Positions 22,873 through 33,215 of a DNA stretch of 64,000 bases are shown here, one piece after another. Under the pieces are notes generated by a model. That model saw only the letters and a list, made by a program, of their open reading frames with translations, was not told where the DNA came from and did not search any database. The position numbers and the translations under genes were made by a program. How positions within the stretch are numbered: the stretch's first letter is position 1; every line of letters begins with the position of its first letter. This DNA comes from Tulasnella sp. 424 (Eukaryota > Basidiomycota > Agaricomycetes > Cantharellales > Tulasnellaceae). Where the stretch lies: the NCBI GenBank assembly GCA_019633425.1, contig WSUB01000173.1, positions 20,520 through 84,519 on the forward strand. The letters are read 5' to 3'.

Positions 22873-23370
22873 TCACCCTTCTAGTGCGCTATTGACGTGC
22901 GGACAAGCTTGGTTGTAGCACCAACCAGACAGCATCAGTCGAACATGACCTGCAACAGGTAAGTCGCCGTTGCGGTGGTTTGCTTCGTAAGGCTGAGCAG
23001 CTCGAGAATCAAAGACAAGACTGAACGTCATTGCTTTGGGATCTTGACGACGCTGCAGAGTGGGGCAAGCAAATCTGCAAGGAACACCCTCCGGCCACCC
23101 CACGGAAAACGTCCGGACGTCAAACCCGTTACGATTGAGTTTGCGGATATGCCGGCCGAGGTAGCTTGGTAGCTGGGCTGTAACAATTGTGGACAGATGA
23201 CGGAGGTCAAGACCATGGCCTGCATGAGGGTAGATGAGGGCGACATTGGAGAACAGAAGCTGGGGGTAGATAATGTGGATGGCATCGGCAGTGAGGTATG
23301 AGAGGGAAGCAGTGGTCGTCGGAAAAGCTAGAATTCGGTGCAAGTCGAACTGAGGGTGGACTGTCTTCAT
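22873..23370 (-). CDS. Hypothetical protein, 165 aa
   Basis: Uninterrupted ORF starting MKTVHPQFDLHRILAFPTTT and ending at 22873. The sequence is not low-complexity and reads like a folded protein (YLGRHIRKLNRNGFDVRTFS), with no signal peptide or membrane segment. I do not recognise a domain. No TATA-like box or introns were identified. It could be one exon of a longer gene or a relic. Confidence 0.4.
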   Translation of the reverse strand: MKTVHPQFDLHRILAFPTTTASLSYLTADAIHIIYPQLLFSNVALIYPHAGHGLDLRHLSTIVTAQLPSYLGRHIRKLNRNGFDVRTFSVGWPEGVPCRFACPTLQRRQDPKAMTFSLVFDSRAAQPYEANHRNGDLPVAGHVRLMLSGWCYNQACPHVNSALEG

Positions 23371-24146
23371 ATTGACACGGATTATTTGATCGTTTTTGTT
23401 GTGCTTTCAACTAAATGTTGCGATCTTTGTCAGGCCGACGTGGTGAGGGGCATCCGTCCAGGGCAGGTGGAAGGCACCCACCGGTATCCTTGTGCGTTCA
23501 AGTGCTCGGTTACAGCACTTTTCTAAATGATAGTCGAACGTTCCCACGGTCCGATAAATACCTTAAATTCTCTCCCCCGTCCATGCACGATACCTCAGTC
23601 AGCTTTGAAGCTAGAGACATCAAACAAGTTGCATTGCACTTTTAAAACTGATCGCCAGGGCGTGACGTCGCCCTTTTTGTCAAATTCGATATTCTAATCT
23701 TAACTCCCCTTCGCGGCGAAATACCTCACAGGAGCTTAGAAGCGCCGGATGCCATCCCTATTATGGCCTGTAACATTGTTTAACATGTGTACAAAGGGCG
23801 TGACGTTCTTAGATTTTGCCTAAACGCGATATTTGATAGGGTACGGTACGGTCACTTTGCCATCCGCCCCCGGCCCCATTGCCCCCCTCGGTTTGCATTG
23901 CTGAGTACCTGCAGAGTAGTTACTTGATGAAAAGCTGCAGCATGTCAAATATATGCCGCTTACTAGGGCGCATCTAGTTTGCTAAGACCTGCTCTGCCGA
24001 CTCGGACGAGGTTATCGTCCAGGGAATAAGGGACATGTTGATTTGGGCTGACACGGAACTTTGCAACGGGAATTGTGGTTTCTTTCCTCCTCCCTTACAC
24101 TCCCCGTTTACTGCAGCACAGCAATACTTGCATGGTAAGCACCTTG
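23371..24146. other. Intergenic, no feature recognised
   Basis: About 775 bp upstream of the AT-hook gene. No convincing ORF; a stretch near 23650-23900 is GC-variable and non-coding. Confidence 0.5.
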
Positions 24147-26246
24147 ATGGGGAGAAACAGGAAAACCAACACTCCGAAGAACGGCAAAGGAGCCAAAGCG
24201 AAGAAGAAAGCACCCGAAATTGATGATGTCGAGCCAGAGGATGAGTTGGAACATGGAACAGGTGACCTGCCCAGAGAAGATGGCCTGCAGACACCTGAAT
24301 TGGATGACAATGAAAGCCTCAGGGCGCATAATGATGGTGGAGAAGGTGGTGGACAACCAGCTGCAGGGCCAGTCGCCCTGGCCATCGCAAACCTGCCGCC
24401 CGCCCGAAGGACCACCAGAAGCCAGACCAAGCAACAGCAAAATACACTCGTTCAGCCTGGTCAGCAAGATATGGTAGACATTTGCATGCAGCCTGCTGCG
24501 GCTACAAGGCGAGGAAATAGAGTGATAGGTCCGAATCGATTTTTTCGTAGTTGCTTCGAGCGAGAATCTAACCCTCGTGTCTTTTGTTCACACAGCCCAA
24601 GAAGCTACAGTGGGCAAAAATGCCGGTCTAGAGGTCCTTGCTGAAGCTGCCGAGATTGTTCAAACGGCAGGAGGGCGGGAGGGCTCACAAGAAGTGAATT
24701 ACGACCAGTCCGATCCATGGGCTGACCAGGGAGCGAGGTCACCGTCGGAACAGTCTTTGGAGGCCGAGAATGACAAATTACCACATGGGAGCACGTTGAG
24801 GGAATCGATGGATCCCGAGATTTCTGATGAACAACCTGTGGAAGAAGCTCCTGCAAAGCGCCGGGGACCCGGCCATCCAAAGAAGGTGCCTGAAGCTCCT
24901 CCCTCACCTGAGCCAGTCATAATCGATTTCTTCATCAAAATCAAAGCTGTGCAACACCGAGTCAAGCTCCTATCAGATACGGAATGGAGTGATGCAGAGG
25001 ATAAGCTATTGGAGAAACTCAAGATGCGGCAAAAGACGGAGCCGCAGCTAGCGTTCAAGCTCTCTGACGCACCACAACGAGAGGACCCTCGGATTTTCGA
25101 CTCCTCGGAGTATGGTGAACTTGTTCATGAGCTTGAGCGGCACGGACTATCAATGAAACGAGATGCGCGGATCAAACCAAAGAGTGTAGTGATCTTTGTT
25201 CGAAAAGTGAGTCATTTGGCAACAAAACTCCCAGACAAGCGATGACTCATGATGACACAACTCTCGTACAACGCAGGAGCTCGAAGCCGCAAAAGATTCC
25301 AAGTCAAAAGGGGGTACAAGCACCAGTAGGAAGCGCAAGCAAGCTCAATCGCCGCCAAATACAGATTCCAGTGGTTCCGAGTCAGAGTCTGGCTCCGATG
25401 GAAGTGACACCAGTGGAGCAAGCCGTCGGAAGAGGAAATGTGTGGAGAAGAAGGGACGTCTCACAATATCAAAAGCCCTCGAAAAGATAGAAGAAGCGCA
25501 GCTGTGCGCTTTACATGGCCGATCTTGCAAAGTTGGACCGGATGGGGAGCACACACCTTTCACCGTCGAGGAAAAGCAGTATTGGGCTGTTCTATTAGTA
25601 CGTATGAATCATGTTCATACTGCGTGCTTGGCTACGGTTCATCTCCAGTTCACATATTATGTTCTAACAATCATTGTCTTGCTTGTCCTAGCACAAAGGG
25701 GAAGCCTCCGAGCAGTACCCACCACCGGGTATTGTCAATGGCAACTTTGTTCGGGTCCACCACCAGAAAGCGAAAACGCTAAAGCAAGAGACCACTCCGC
25801 AACCCATCCAGATTCAAATCGCTCCCCCTCCAGTCCCCAGTTTCCCATCCCAATACCTTCTCCAAGCCCCCAACTTCACCGGTGCTAGCTCCTCTCGTGC
25901 TCCATCTCCAAATTACCACATCCTGAGCAGCGATGGTCTCGAGGAAGACGCCACCCTGTTCCCGACAATTCAGTCATTTCTGACTGAGCTGGACCATACA
26001 GCACTTGCGGCAACGTCAAACGGGGAGGACTATCGTAATCTTAGCCAATTCATTGACGTTCTTGTGGTTCAGAATGGGTATGTCCGCATCCACGAGATTT
26101 ACGATAGGTATCGGGAGGAGAAGGACGGACGCTTTTTGAAAACCAAGCTGGAGTTTCCAGTCAGCACCGCTGACGGGACCGCTGATTTCCTCTGGAATCA
26201 GATTAGGAAGAAGGTGAAAGCCATTAGAAAGTCCAGCAAGGTTTAG
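24147..26246 (+). CDS. AT-hook-containing nuclear-type protein of unknown function
   Basis: Multi-exon gene. Exon 1 from ATG 24147 (MGRNRKTNTPKNGKGAKAKK) is basic then acidic. The next coding block starts near 24597 (QEATVGKNAG) and contains the AT-hook-like KRRGPGHPKKV. GT-AG introns at 25207-25274 and 25598-25691 keep the frame. Exon 3 has a Ser/Gly-acid linker, a basic patch (SRRKRK) and ALHGRSCKVGPDGEHTPF. The last exon runs to TAG at 26244-26246 with a charged C-terminus. About 580-600 codons. The first intron is unsettled (acceptor at 24596; the donor may be at 24530). This looks like a multicopy agaric family. The AT-hook and basic patches suggest a nuclear DNA-binding protein, by inference. 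Confidence 0.65.
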
Positions 26247-26317
26247 CACGCTGTTGTTGATACAGAGTCACAATAGTATAAGCTTTCTTAATACACATTC
26301 ATTACTCGAATCCTGAC

Positions 26318-27499
26318 CTAGTACCCACAATGAGTAAACCACCCTGCGCACTTATCTGGGGTAATGGAACAGATCGCATGAGTGAGAATATCAATAGCAG
26401 CTTGATCATCTCGCTGATCAAACGCCGCCCGAACAGCCTCTCCGTTACGCCTTAGCCAAGCTTTCACAGAGGCAAATGCCTCCTCGATGGGATTAAAATC
26501 AGGTGAGTACGGTGGTAGAAAGACAATACGCTTTCCGCTATGCCCCTCAGATTCATTAGCAATCGTACAAACGGTGAATAGATAATTTGATTAGCTACCT
26601 TTGCTCGATTATCCTTCGTAGTCCATCCGACTTGTGAATATGGCAGTTATCAAGTACGATAACGGAGTTAGGGCCAGGGAAGTCATTCATCGAGCCAAGG
26701 AGGTCGAGAATAAAAGACTTGAACGAGCATGCATTGAAGGAACCTCGAACTATATGCAGTTCAAGAAGACCAGAGAGAGATATTGCTGGGAGGACGGAGA
26801 ACCTGGAGTAATCGAGTTAGATATGGCCATGCAAAAATATGATCGAGTCACCTCTTTCCACGTTGGAAGTGTGTCCGGCGGAACGCCCGTCCGCCTGATC
26901 ACGCCCAACCCCATTTCTTTTGTGACGTGCGCTTGTCCACGGAGCTCTCATCAACAAATACAAGCTGATCCGGTGAGTAATGAGCCCCAATTTTGAGTAT
27001 GTACTGTCGCCATCGATCCTCATTTCGCTCCCGTGCCTGATGTGTCAACTTCCAATTTCATGGGTTTCACATCTAGCGGTGGGGGTCAAACAGCCATACC
27101 TGTTTTAGTGAAAGTCCACAGCGAGAAAGTACTCGCCAAATGGTTGAAGCGGAGACAAAAACCCCGTAAGATCGCCCGAGTTCTTCCTTGAGCTCATCGA
27201 GGTAAGCGTCATTTCGTTTCTCGACGAGTGAGACAATAAGCTGAGTTACTGTGAGTCCAGAAACCCTAAAGACATCACAGTAGACCACTTACACGCTCCT
27301 CTTTAACGCCCAACTTGCGCAAGCAACCTCGGCGAAAGGGGTGCGCCACAACATCACCAGTTTCGTGGTACTTCTTGATTGTCCTTTCAACTGTTCTTAC
27401 ACTGCACCCAGTGTGAGCAGCGATCATGGCATTGTCCTCATAGAAAGACATGCGTATGATCAGCCGCTTAATGGCTGGGTCGATTGTAATAGGGGCCAT
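26318..27499 (-). pseudogene. Tc1/mariner (IS630-type) transposase relic
   Basis: The N-terminal part from 27499 has a helix-turn-helix (CSVRTVERTIKKYHETG). The block 27073-27288 has a second one (STIWRVLSRCGLSLKQV). Further on in broken frames come VFVDESSVDKRTSQKKW (first Asp), ILDNCHIHK (second Asp) and PPYSPDFNPIEEAF (last acidic residue), ending at a TAG at 26318-26320. Several internal stops occur; one after GWA fits CGA to TGA. TIRs and a TA duplication were not found by eye. Dead copy. Confidence 0.85.
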
Positions 27500-27897
27500 T
27501 TGCGAGAGATGATGGTCGAGGAGTCGGCACGTTACATGAGGCCAGTCAGTTATGCAATCCTGAGGTAATGAGACCTTACCGAGGCGAAGGAACTGCCATT
27601 CTTGACGTCACTCCCTCACAAAACATCCTAAGACACTATATCTGCGCCTGGAAGGTACTGTGGCCACTGATTCATTGTCCAGAAGGTAAGGAGCCAGGAG
27701 GGAGTCGAAAAAAAAAAGACCCCCCCAAACCAAGAATCTGGGCACGTCACGCCCTGGGGAAGTACCAAGGGAAGAGGTACGAAGTGGTTTTTTGGTGTCA
27801 TCGTGCGTGGTTGAAGAGATATCGTGCTTGGACGTCGGCCAGGGGTTTTTGAGGATATCGGACTGTGGGACGCGAACGACTATCATTCTGAAAACTG
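27500..27897. other. No gene recognised
   Basis: Region between the Tc1/mariner relic and the F-box relic. Contains an A10-C7 homopolymer pair near 27710-27727. Probably includes the unrecognised end of the mariner element. Confidence 0.4.
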
Positions 27898-28344
27898 CTA
27901 TAAAGGAGCGAGCTGGTCCTGATACGCAATGAAATTGAGGCCTGACATCCCGATGGGGGCATTGATGATGAACTGGATGCATGTGTGGCCGTTGATGATG
28001 TAACCGTTGGCACGCATTATGGTGCGAACGACATTGGGTGAGAGGAGGAAGTCGACTTTGAGAAGTAGTTCGAATCTGGTCGAGAGGTACGCAAGTACCG
28101 CAATGTGAAGTGGTCGGCAGACTTGCATGAGAGCATACAGCCCGTCGAGGGGAGTCCATGAGAGGATGTGAACGAAGATGTCTATGTTGAGGCAGAGCAG
28201 AGTGATAGTGGAGTGAGAGGGAGAGTGAGTTGGGCGCTGTTGGAGGGTGTTGAAGGCGGCAATGATGGTAGGGAGATCCCATGTTGTCTTGCGTAGTTCT
28301 TGGTGAGTGGCGCCATGATTGCTGTAGAGGAGATGCTGGAGCAA
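27898..28344 (-). pseudogene. F-box-like gene fragment
   Basis: 149-codon frame with LNIDIFVHILSWTPLDGLYA followed by LMQVCRPLHIAVLAYL, the F-box pattern (I-x-x-IL...L..L..VC), then YIINGHTCIQFI. The last resembles the segment VISGS-x-AL-x-FL that follows the F-box in many agaric proteins. It stops at 27898, far shorter than the usual 400-600 residues. F-box proteins recruit substrates to SCF ubiquitin ligases. Confidence 0.5.
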
Positions 28345-28776
28345 GAGGTTTTGGAAGCACTCGTTTCACTCACTTGGAGGACAGGTCTGGTAAGAATAAG
28401 GGAACCGACTTGGCACACGATTCGTTCCATGCGTTATTGCAACGTGGGGAATATCAGAAATGTAAGCACCAAGATTTCCAAGTTTAGAACGACGTGTTAT
28501 TCACCTCGTTAAGGTTCAGGGTAAATTGCGCCAAGACCATAAGAGTAAGGAACGATGATGTTGCTTACCATGCACAATGTCGATGTTCGGACACCAACTG
28601 TTAGTACTACTGGCCCACCCATCGAAACCGCAGCCGTTTTCCTCGGCACGAAGGCTATTCAAGTCGAAACCTTCTCTTAGCCTTCACTCTCCGTTAGATC
28701 CATAGACCCAAACTTTGTCGTGTCTTGTAAACCTCAACATTCAACATGACGGATTCGGAAGTACGGTTCGCTTGGG

Positions 28777-28783
28777 TATAAAA
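28777..28783 (+). promoter_or_regulatory. TATA box of the 28946 gene
   Basis: TATAAAA in GGGTATAAAAGTGACC, 163 bp upstream of the ATG, followed by a C/T-rich leader typical of fungal promoters. Confidence 0.6.
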
Positions 28784-28945
28784 GTGACCAGCCGTTTGAG
28801 CAAGAAAACACAGGATCCCCATCCTTCTTTACTCACTCAGTCAAGCTCTACCTCGTCAATTACACTCCACCTCTTGCATATCGCTCTATCCATCCCTTTC
28901 ATCATACCCATTTTGCTGCTTCACCTCCTCTCATCCCTTCTCATT

Positions 28946-30966
28946 ATGCCTGCCAAACGCGCTGTTCGGTCCACCAAGGCGGTTGAAGAGTGCGGCATTT
29001 CACTAGATCTCTTCGATGCTTTGTTATTGACTGTTTCCCACACAACTTCTTCATTCCTCCTCAGTGAACAACCCGTCGCTCCTCAAGTTGATACGAAAAA
29101 ACGCGCTCTGAGCATTGGGTGGGTGTAGGGTCGTTTCCTTCTACTGACCAATAACTCAATTGGACGGATCTCTCACTTCTCCAGGTCGGATGAAGATACC
29201 ACTGAAACGTACGTTACAATAATTCACGTGTGGTAAAGTTTCGTTCTCACTATGCTTCTCTCACTAGTCTTGAGAAGAAACCTCGTAACGGGCCAGTTCA
29301 GCAAAACAGGTAAGTTCAGTTCGACATTCACTGGCACAGGATGCTAACACTAACATTATGCAATAGGAAAGGAGGGAAGAAACCTACTCTTGTTGATGAT
29401 GAAGCCGAGGCCACCGAGTGTGTTCAATCGACTCAAAGTCAAAGTCAAGACTCTCTAACACCCTTACCTATTACCGATTCAGTGATGCGAACAGTGGGGA
29501 AGAAACGACCCTGAACCCATATGCGCCCCTCACCAAGGAAGAAGTTGACCACATCAGAGACACTATCCTGGTCTCGCAAAAGGAAGCAGATGAGTTCGAT
29601 GCAAGGTAATCGCCTTCTTGCTTCATATGAGTATATCCAGCAACTGATGTCCTTTCAAACCGCGTAGGCGTCGTAAACAACTCGCTACCATCCCCAAGAA
29701 TCGAACACCTTCCAACGGATCATCCGCTCATTCCTCCATGCCTGATTTGGAGCCTTTTATACCCACCCAGGTTCACAAGGAGCGGAAGAAGCAAACCGTG
29801 TAAGCACCCTCAAGTCCTCCATTCCTGGTACATCTCACGGACTATTTGCTGTTAGGAGTGCATACAGAGTGCAAGGAAAAACTGTTCGCAGCCAAAGCCA
29901 CAGCGTAGCGTACGTAGCAACGGCATATAATGCTGGGGTTTCCACTGACATTTTGACATGCAGACCTTCCAATGATGGTTCAGTACCTTCTGGAATCGCT
30001 CTCACTAATGTTGAGGTAATCGTGAAGCCTTTTATACCCGCTTCAGGTGCGGACAAGCGTTCCGGCAAACAGCGTGAAGGCAAGGAACGACACCTGGTGA
30101 AGTATGTCAGCCTTATTGCATTTCCGGTTCTCCGGTTACTGATTCATTTCCGGCGGGTTCCTTCACAGACTACTGGAGACTATTATCAATCTAAGTGTAC
30201 AAAAGCCCGGCGGCGCCATTTGTGGACCCTCCATGTTCCGATATTCCGACGCTCGATACGCGTGGAAGGGAGTACCCGGACATGCAAACCAAGACATCCT
30301 CCACACGTCTGGGCCCCAACCCATTGCGCAACGCTTCTTGATTGTTGGGGAGGTGGAGAAAAGCTGGTTCCTCAAGGGAGATCAGCCTTCGGAACAAGTT
30401 TTGATCGACATCCGTCCTACTTCTGCCATCGACAAATGCTCTGTCGGGAATATTCTAGTCAAGTTCTCTGATAAAAGTGAGTATCGAACTATACATTTAT
30501 GCACGCAAGCGAGACATCTAACGTACTTTAAACAGGTCTCCCGGTGTCTGACATATACACATATCACGCTTCCAGACGGAACAAGGGGTGGTTGGGGTAA
30601 GCTTGAAGCATCTTCCCATCGACTGAGTGCTGTAGGACTGAATCTCAATCCCAATAGGCCATTCCATTTGAGGACTACTACAATGGTCGCAAAGCCAAGG
30701 AGTTCTCCCCCCAAGCATGCAACGAGCTCAGTGTATCGAGGGACCTCTATCCCGATGACCTCGTTGTGGTTGAATGCTGCCTTCGCCAGTACAAGGATAC
30801 AAAATCGAATGACCACTCGCCCCAGAGAACTCCAGGCCGTGGTGGATCCGCTAATGGAGTATGGGTGGCTCACTTCGAGATCTGCTATATCTTTCTTTTG
30901 AAAGAAGGTCCCCGCATTCCTCGTACGACTGACTTCGGACTATCCTCGTGGGGCCTCAGCGCCTAA
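28946..30966 (+). CDS. Unknown many-exon gene, about 430 aa
   Basis: ATG 28946 (MPAKRAVRSTKAVE). At least nine short GT-AG introns preserve one frame: 28990-29064, then introns ending before SDEDTTET, LEKKPRNGPVQQN, KGGKKPTLVDDEA and so on. The N-terminal half is basic and Ser/Pro-rich with many tiny exons. The C-terminal half is globular, with LLETIINLSVQKPGGAICG, FRYSDARYAWKGVPGH and VLIDIRPTSAIDKCS. It ends at TAA 30964-30966. The last intron (about 30597-30658) does not keep the frame by simple splicing, so a 1-nt lesion or a different border is likely there. I recognise no domain. It lies 96 bp from the Helitron helicase end. Confidence 0.6.
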
Positions 30967-31062
30967 TGATGTAGGAATAGTACTACCACCTAAGAATTAT
31001 ATCTATTTTTTGTGTCTGATAAGTTTTCAAGTGATCTGATCATGGGTGCAATAGCGATTGGT

Positions 31063-32778
31063 TTATGCAGCCTCTTTCAAGCTTGCGTGTTTGTGATAAA
31101 GCTGATATTGATTTGCGACGGCCTTGCTCAAATTTATTTCCGAAAGAGCGGTGCGATTCTCAAACGCTTCGGTAGTCTTAGCATTTAAAGCTTCGAGCCG
31201 CTCAAACTCTCGACGAAATTCAGCTTGTAAGTTTTGGTATAGCTTCGTTGGCTTAAACCAACGAAGTATTGCCAGTCCTTCAATGGACCGGACTCTAGAG
31301 AGCATAACGTAAACACTCTGGAGAGAGTGGCACTCAGCTAGATCGACGATAGCCTTCTCAAGTGTTCTTCCCTGCGACTTGTAGTCTGTATAGGCGTATG
31401 CTGGAAGCAGAGGCAGCTGCCATCGAGTTATCGTAAATTCACCTTCCCTTGTAGAGCTGTACTTAAAATGTGTTCTAGTTGGAACAATTGGATAGACATT
31501 GGGTCCCAAGGTTGGATCCACACAGGTTCCTGAACCGGGAATCTTCACGAGCGCGCAAACCGCAATATTAATCTTTCCCCCTTCTTTGGTTAAACGGTAC
31601 TTCACATTTAAAAGAACACCCTCAGCACCATTTACCACACTTTGAGCCAGGGCAATATTTTCTGTTATCATGATTTTCATTCCAGGAACGAGCGGTAATA
31701 TTCCTAACACATCATTTGTTGTCGATGAGCTAACACGTAGCAATCGACTTCTTTCCATAGAAGTGACCCGTCGTTTACCAACAAAGTCGTTAGCTTCAAA
31801 GTACTCGACCGTCTGATCTGTACTGGTAGCATACTGCTGGACCTTCATAGTATTGAGGCGATCTCGAATGCGCTTTCTCGTTACGATAAAAGGTGCATTG
31901 TGGAATTTGTCCAGACATACACCACTCTGTCTGAGATGGTCCAATGATCGATTTAGCAAGACCCAATAATCTGAAATGTTGTAATTATCGCCACTGCCAA
32001 TCTGCTCAGGGGTATGTGGAGACAGTCCTTGCCATGCCTTTCCAAAGCGAACTCGCTGTAGGAGGTTAGAATACCAGGGATCGGTCTGGTGGCGCAAATT
32101 TTTTCTGAGCTGTACAACAGTGTCAATCTGGCGCCAGAGGTAAGCTCCATGTAGAGCGGTCTGTCCTGTAATTGTTTGTGCAGTGTTGATAAAAACTCGT
32201 GAAACAAGGTCGTGACTAAAGAGAGGCTGCTGCCGAACAGGGCGTAGTTGTCCAAAGTCGCCAGAGAATATGTTCACTCCACCGAAAGGCCTTCCTTCAG
32301 TGTCCAGGCTAAGCCCTTTTGCAATAGAGATTTGGTGAGAAATTTGTCTCAACAGCTTAGCAGAAACCATTGAGATTTTGTCAAGTACCAGCCATTGAAC
32401 AGTACCCCAAATTTGAGAAAGAGTCTGTATATCAGGGCGGTGTGCTGACTTCGGTAATAATGTGAGAGAGTGGATAGTATAACCGCTGATAAGAACTGCT
32501 GCAATTCCGGTCGGCGCGCTCAAAAGCAAAGATTGCAAGAAGCCGCACCGTTGCAATATTTTAACGATCACGTTAATGACATGACTCTTACCAGTGCCAC
32601 TGACTCCTCCCAAATACATCAACAATTGATTACTTCTACCTGTCACGAAATGCTCAGCAACTATACGGAAAGCTCTCTCTTGTTCTTCGTTTCCTCGAAG
32701 ACTGCATTCGTCAACTATTCGCTCTATCTCTTCCAAAGGGTTACATCTCATAGCGTCGGTCTCTCGAATAGTAAGATG
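31063..32778 (-). pseudogene. Helitron helicase domain (Pif1-like, SF1B)
   Basis: Frame open from the gypsy A2 junction to the stop at 31063. Motifs in order: Walker A GGVSGTGKSH, motif Ia PTGIAAVLI, Walker B as LVLDKISMV, GDFGQLRPV, MITENIALAQSVVNGAEG, AYTDYKSQGRTLE and YVMLSRVRS. The Walker B Glu of the usual DEISM is Lys here, which should destroy ATP hydrolysis. The helicase would unwind donor DNA during rolling-circle transposition. It was cut from its Rep domain by gypsy A2. Confidence 0.92.
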
Positions 32779-33205
32779 TGTCAGGGTTCCCTTAAGGTAG
32801 AAACCGAGCAAGGCGTATCTGACGATAGACTATGGTTTGGCAGAGAGAGATCACTAGGCAAGATCGTTGCTCTAGCACGATGGTTGAGAAGTGGACTGTG
32901 ATTGAATAGACAAGAGGCGGAATGAGGAACAAACCTCCTCATTCCGCTGTACTTAAATACTAACGAGTGGCTGTGACTAGAATGTCCCGGTATAGTAAAG
33001 AACGTGGTGGAACCCAGTGGAAAGGCTGACGCGTTGCATGAGTAAGAACAATGAGGGGTGCATGAGGAGATGAATAAGAAACGTGCGGTGGTAGTGAGGC
33101 ATACAAGGTGAAGTGCGGGGATCAGTCGATCACGATAGACACGTGATGGGAATCCCGACTGGGTCACATGACTGGGAAAGTAGATCATGTGACGAGGTCG
33201 TCACA
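32779..33205 (-). repeat. 3' LTR of gypsy A2
   Basis: 427 bp, TG...CA ends. Hairpin at 32917-32947. Confidence 0.96.
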
Positions 33206-33215
33206 TCAGCCCCCC

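Noticed and set aside
30967..31062. TGATCTGATCA palindrome near 31034 as the Helitron 3' hairpin
   Set aside because: AT-rich, too short and not followed at the right distance by CTRR on the minus strand.
32781..33188. 135-codon ORF in each gypsy A2 LTR (also 38635-39042)
   Set aside because: It is identical in both LTRs only because the LTRs are identical; low-complexity Ser/His composition, and it lies across the promoter region. Not a gene.
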